Shown: one piece after another, positions 13,883 through 13,982 of the stretch | Position numbering within the stretch: position 1 is the stretch's first letter | Layout of the letters: the number at the start of each line of letters is the position of its first letter | Assembly: GCA_964446285.1 (NCBI GenBank) | Contig: CAYUNT010000121.1 | Coordinates: 1-13,982, forward strand | Direction of reading: 5' to 3' | Length of the DNA: 13,982 nucleotides | From: CAYUNT01 sp964446285 | Lineage (GTDB): Bacteria > Sumerlaeota > Sumerlaeia > SLMS01 > CAYUNT01 | Position numbers and translations under genes: made by a program | Notes under the pieces: generated by a model | Databases searched by the model: none | The model's input: the letters and a program-made list of their open reading frames with translations, nothing else | What the model was told of the DNA's origin: nothing

Positions 13883-13982
13883 CCGCAACTCACAACCCAT
13901 AACCCACAACTCTCATCACTCCCCACACCCCACCGCCCTCGTGTTCCGTCCAACCGCACCACCCCAAGAGCACGTCGCACAC

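Overview
The window is GC-rich bacterial chromosome, almost entirely protein-coding, with genes mostly on the minus strand. The gene set (scpA, scpB, an RsuA/RluB-type pseudouridine synthase, a PFL/UPF0210 protein with its ACT-domain partner, a NodU/CmcH-type carbamoyltransferase) together with abundant REP-like palindromes and a RAYT-type transposase points to a free-living, probably uncultured Gram-negative-type bacterium. I cannot name the phylum. There are no rRNA or tRNA genes, CRISPR arrays or phage genes. No plasmid functions are visible.

Left part (1-5087, minus strand). Read in the direction of transcription, this is a chromosome-segregation and ribosome-modification cluster: scpA, scpB, then a REP/RAYT block, then a small DUF1232 membrane protein translationally coupled (ATGA) to an unusually long RluB-like pseudouridine synthase, and last a minimal nucleotidyltransferase (MNT) cut off from its expected HEPN partner by the window edge. 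scpA-scpB-rluB is a widely conserved neighbourhood, and here a single-gene transposase flanked by inverted palindromic repeats sits inside it.

Middle (5088-9205). A 608-base divergent intergenic region is packed with repeats: a two-fold-symmetric nested palindrome of about 147 bp and three copies of a GGGCGGGAGGGC-type repeat. It precedes one very large plus-strand gene for an exported TPR protein of about 1169 residues with a FlgO/TolB-like N-terminal domain.

Right part (9206-13982, minus strand). An ACT-domain protein overlaps by ATGA with a PFL/UPF0210 protein. Downstream of them is a carbamoyltransferase with what looks like an inserted beta-sandwich domain. The carbamoyltransferase gene lies between two near-identical direct repeats of about 92 bp. 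One repeat covers the last codons and stop of the PFL gene. The other carries a diverged copy of the same C-terminal codons, as if the carbamoyltransferase was inserted at the 3' end of a PFL gene. This module and the REP/RAYT block are the two places most worth following up.
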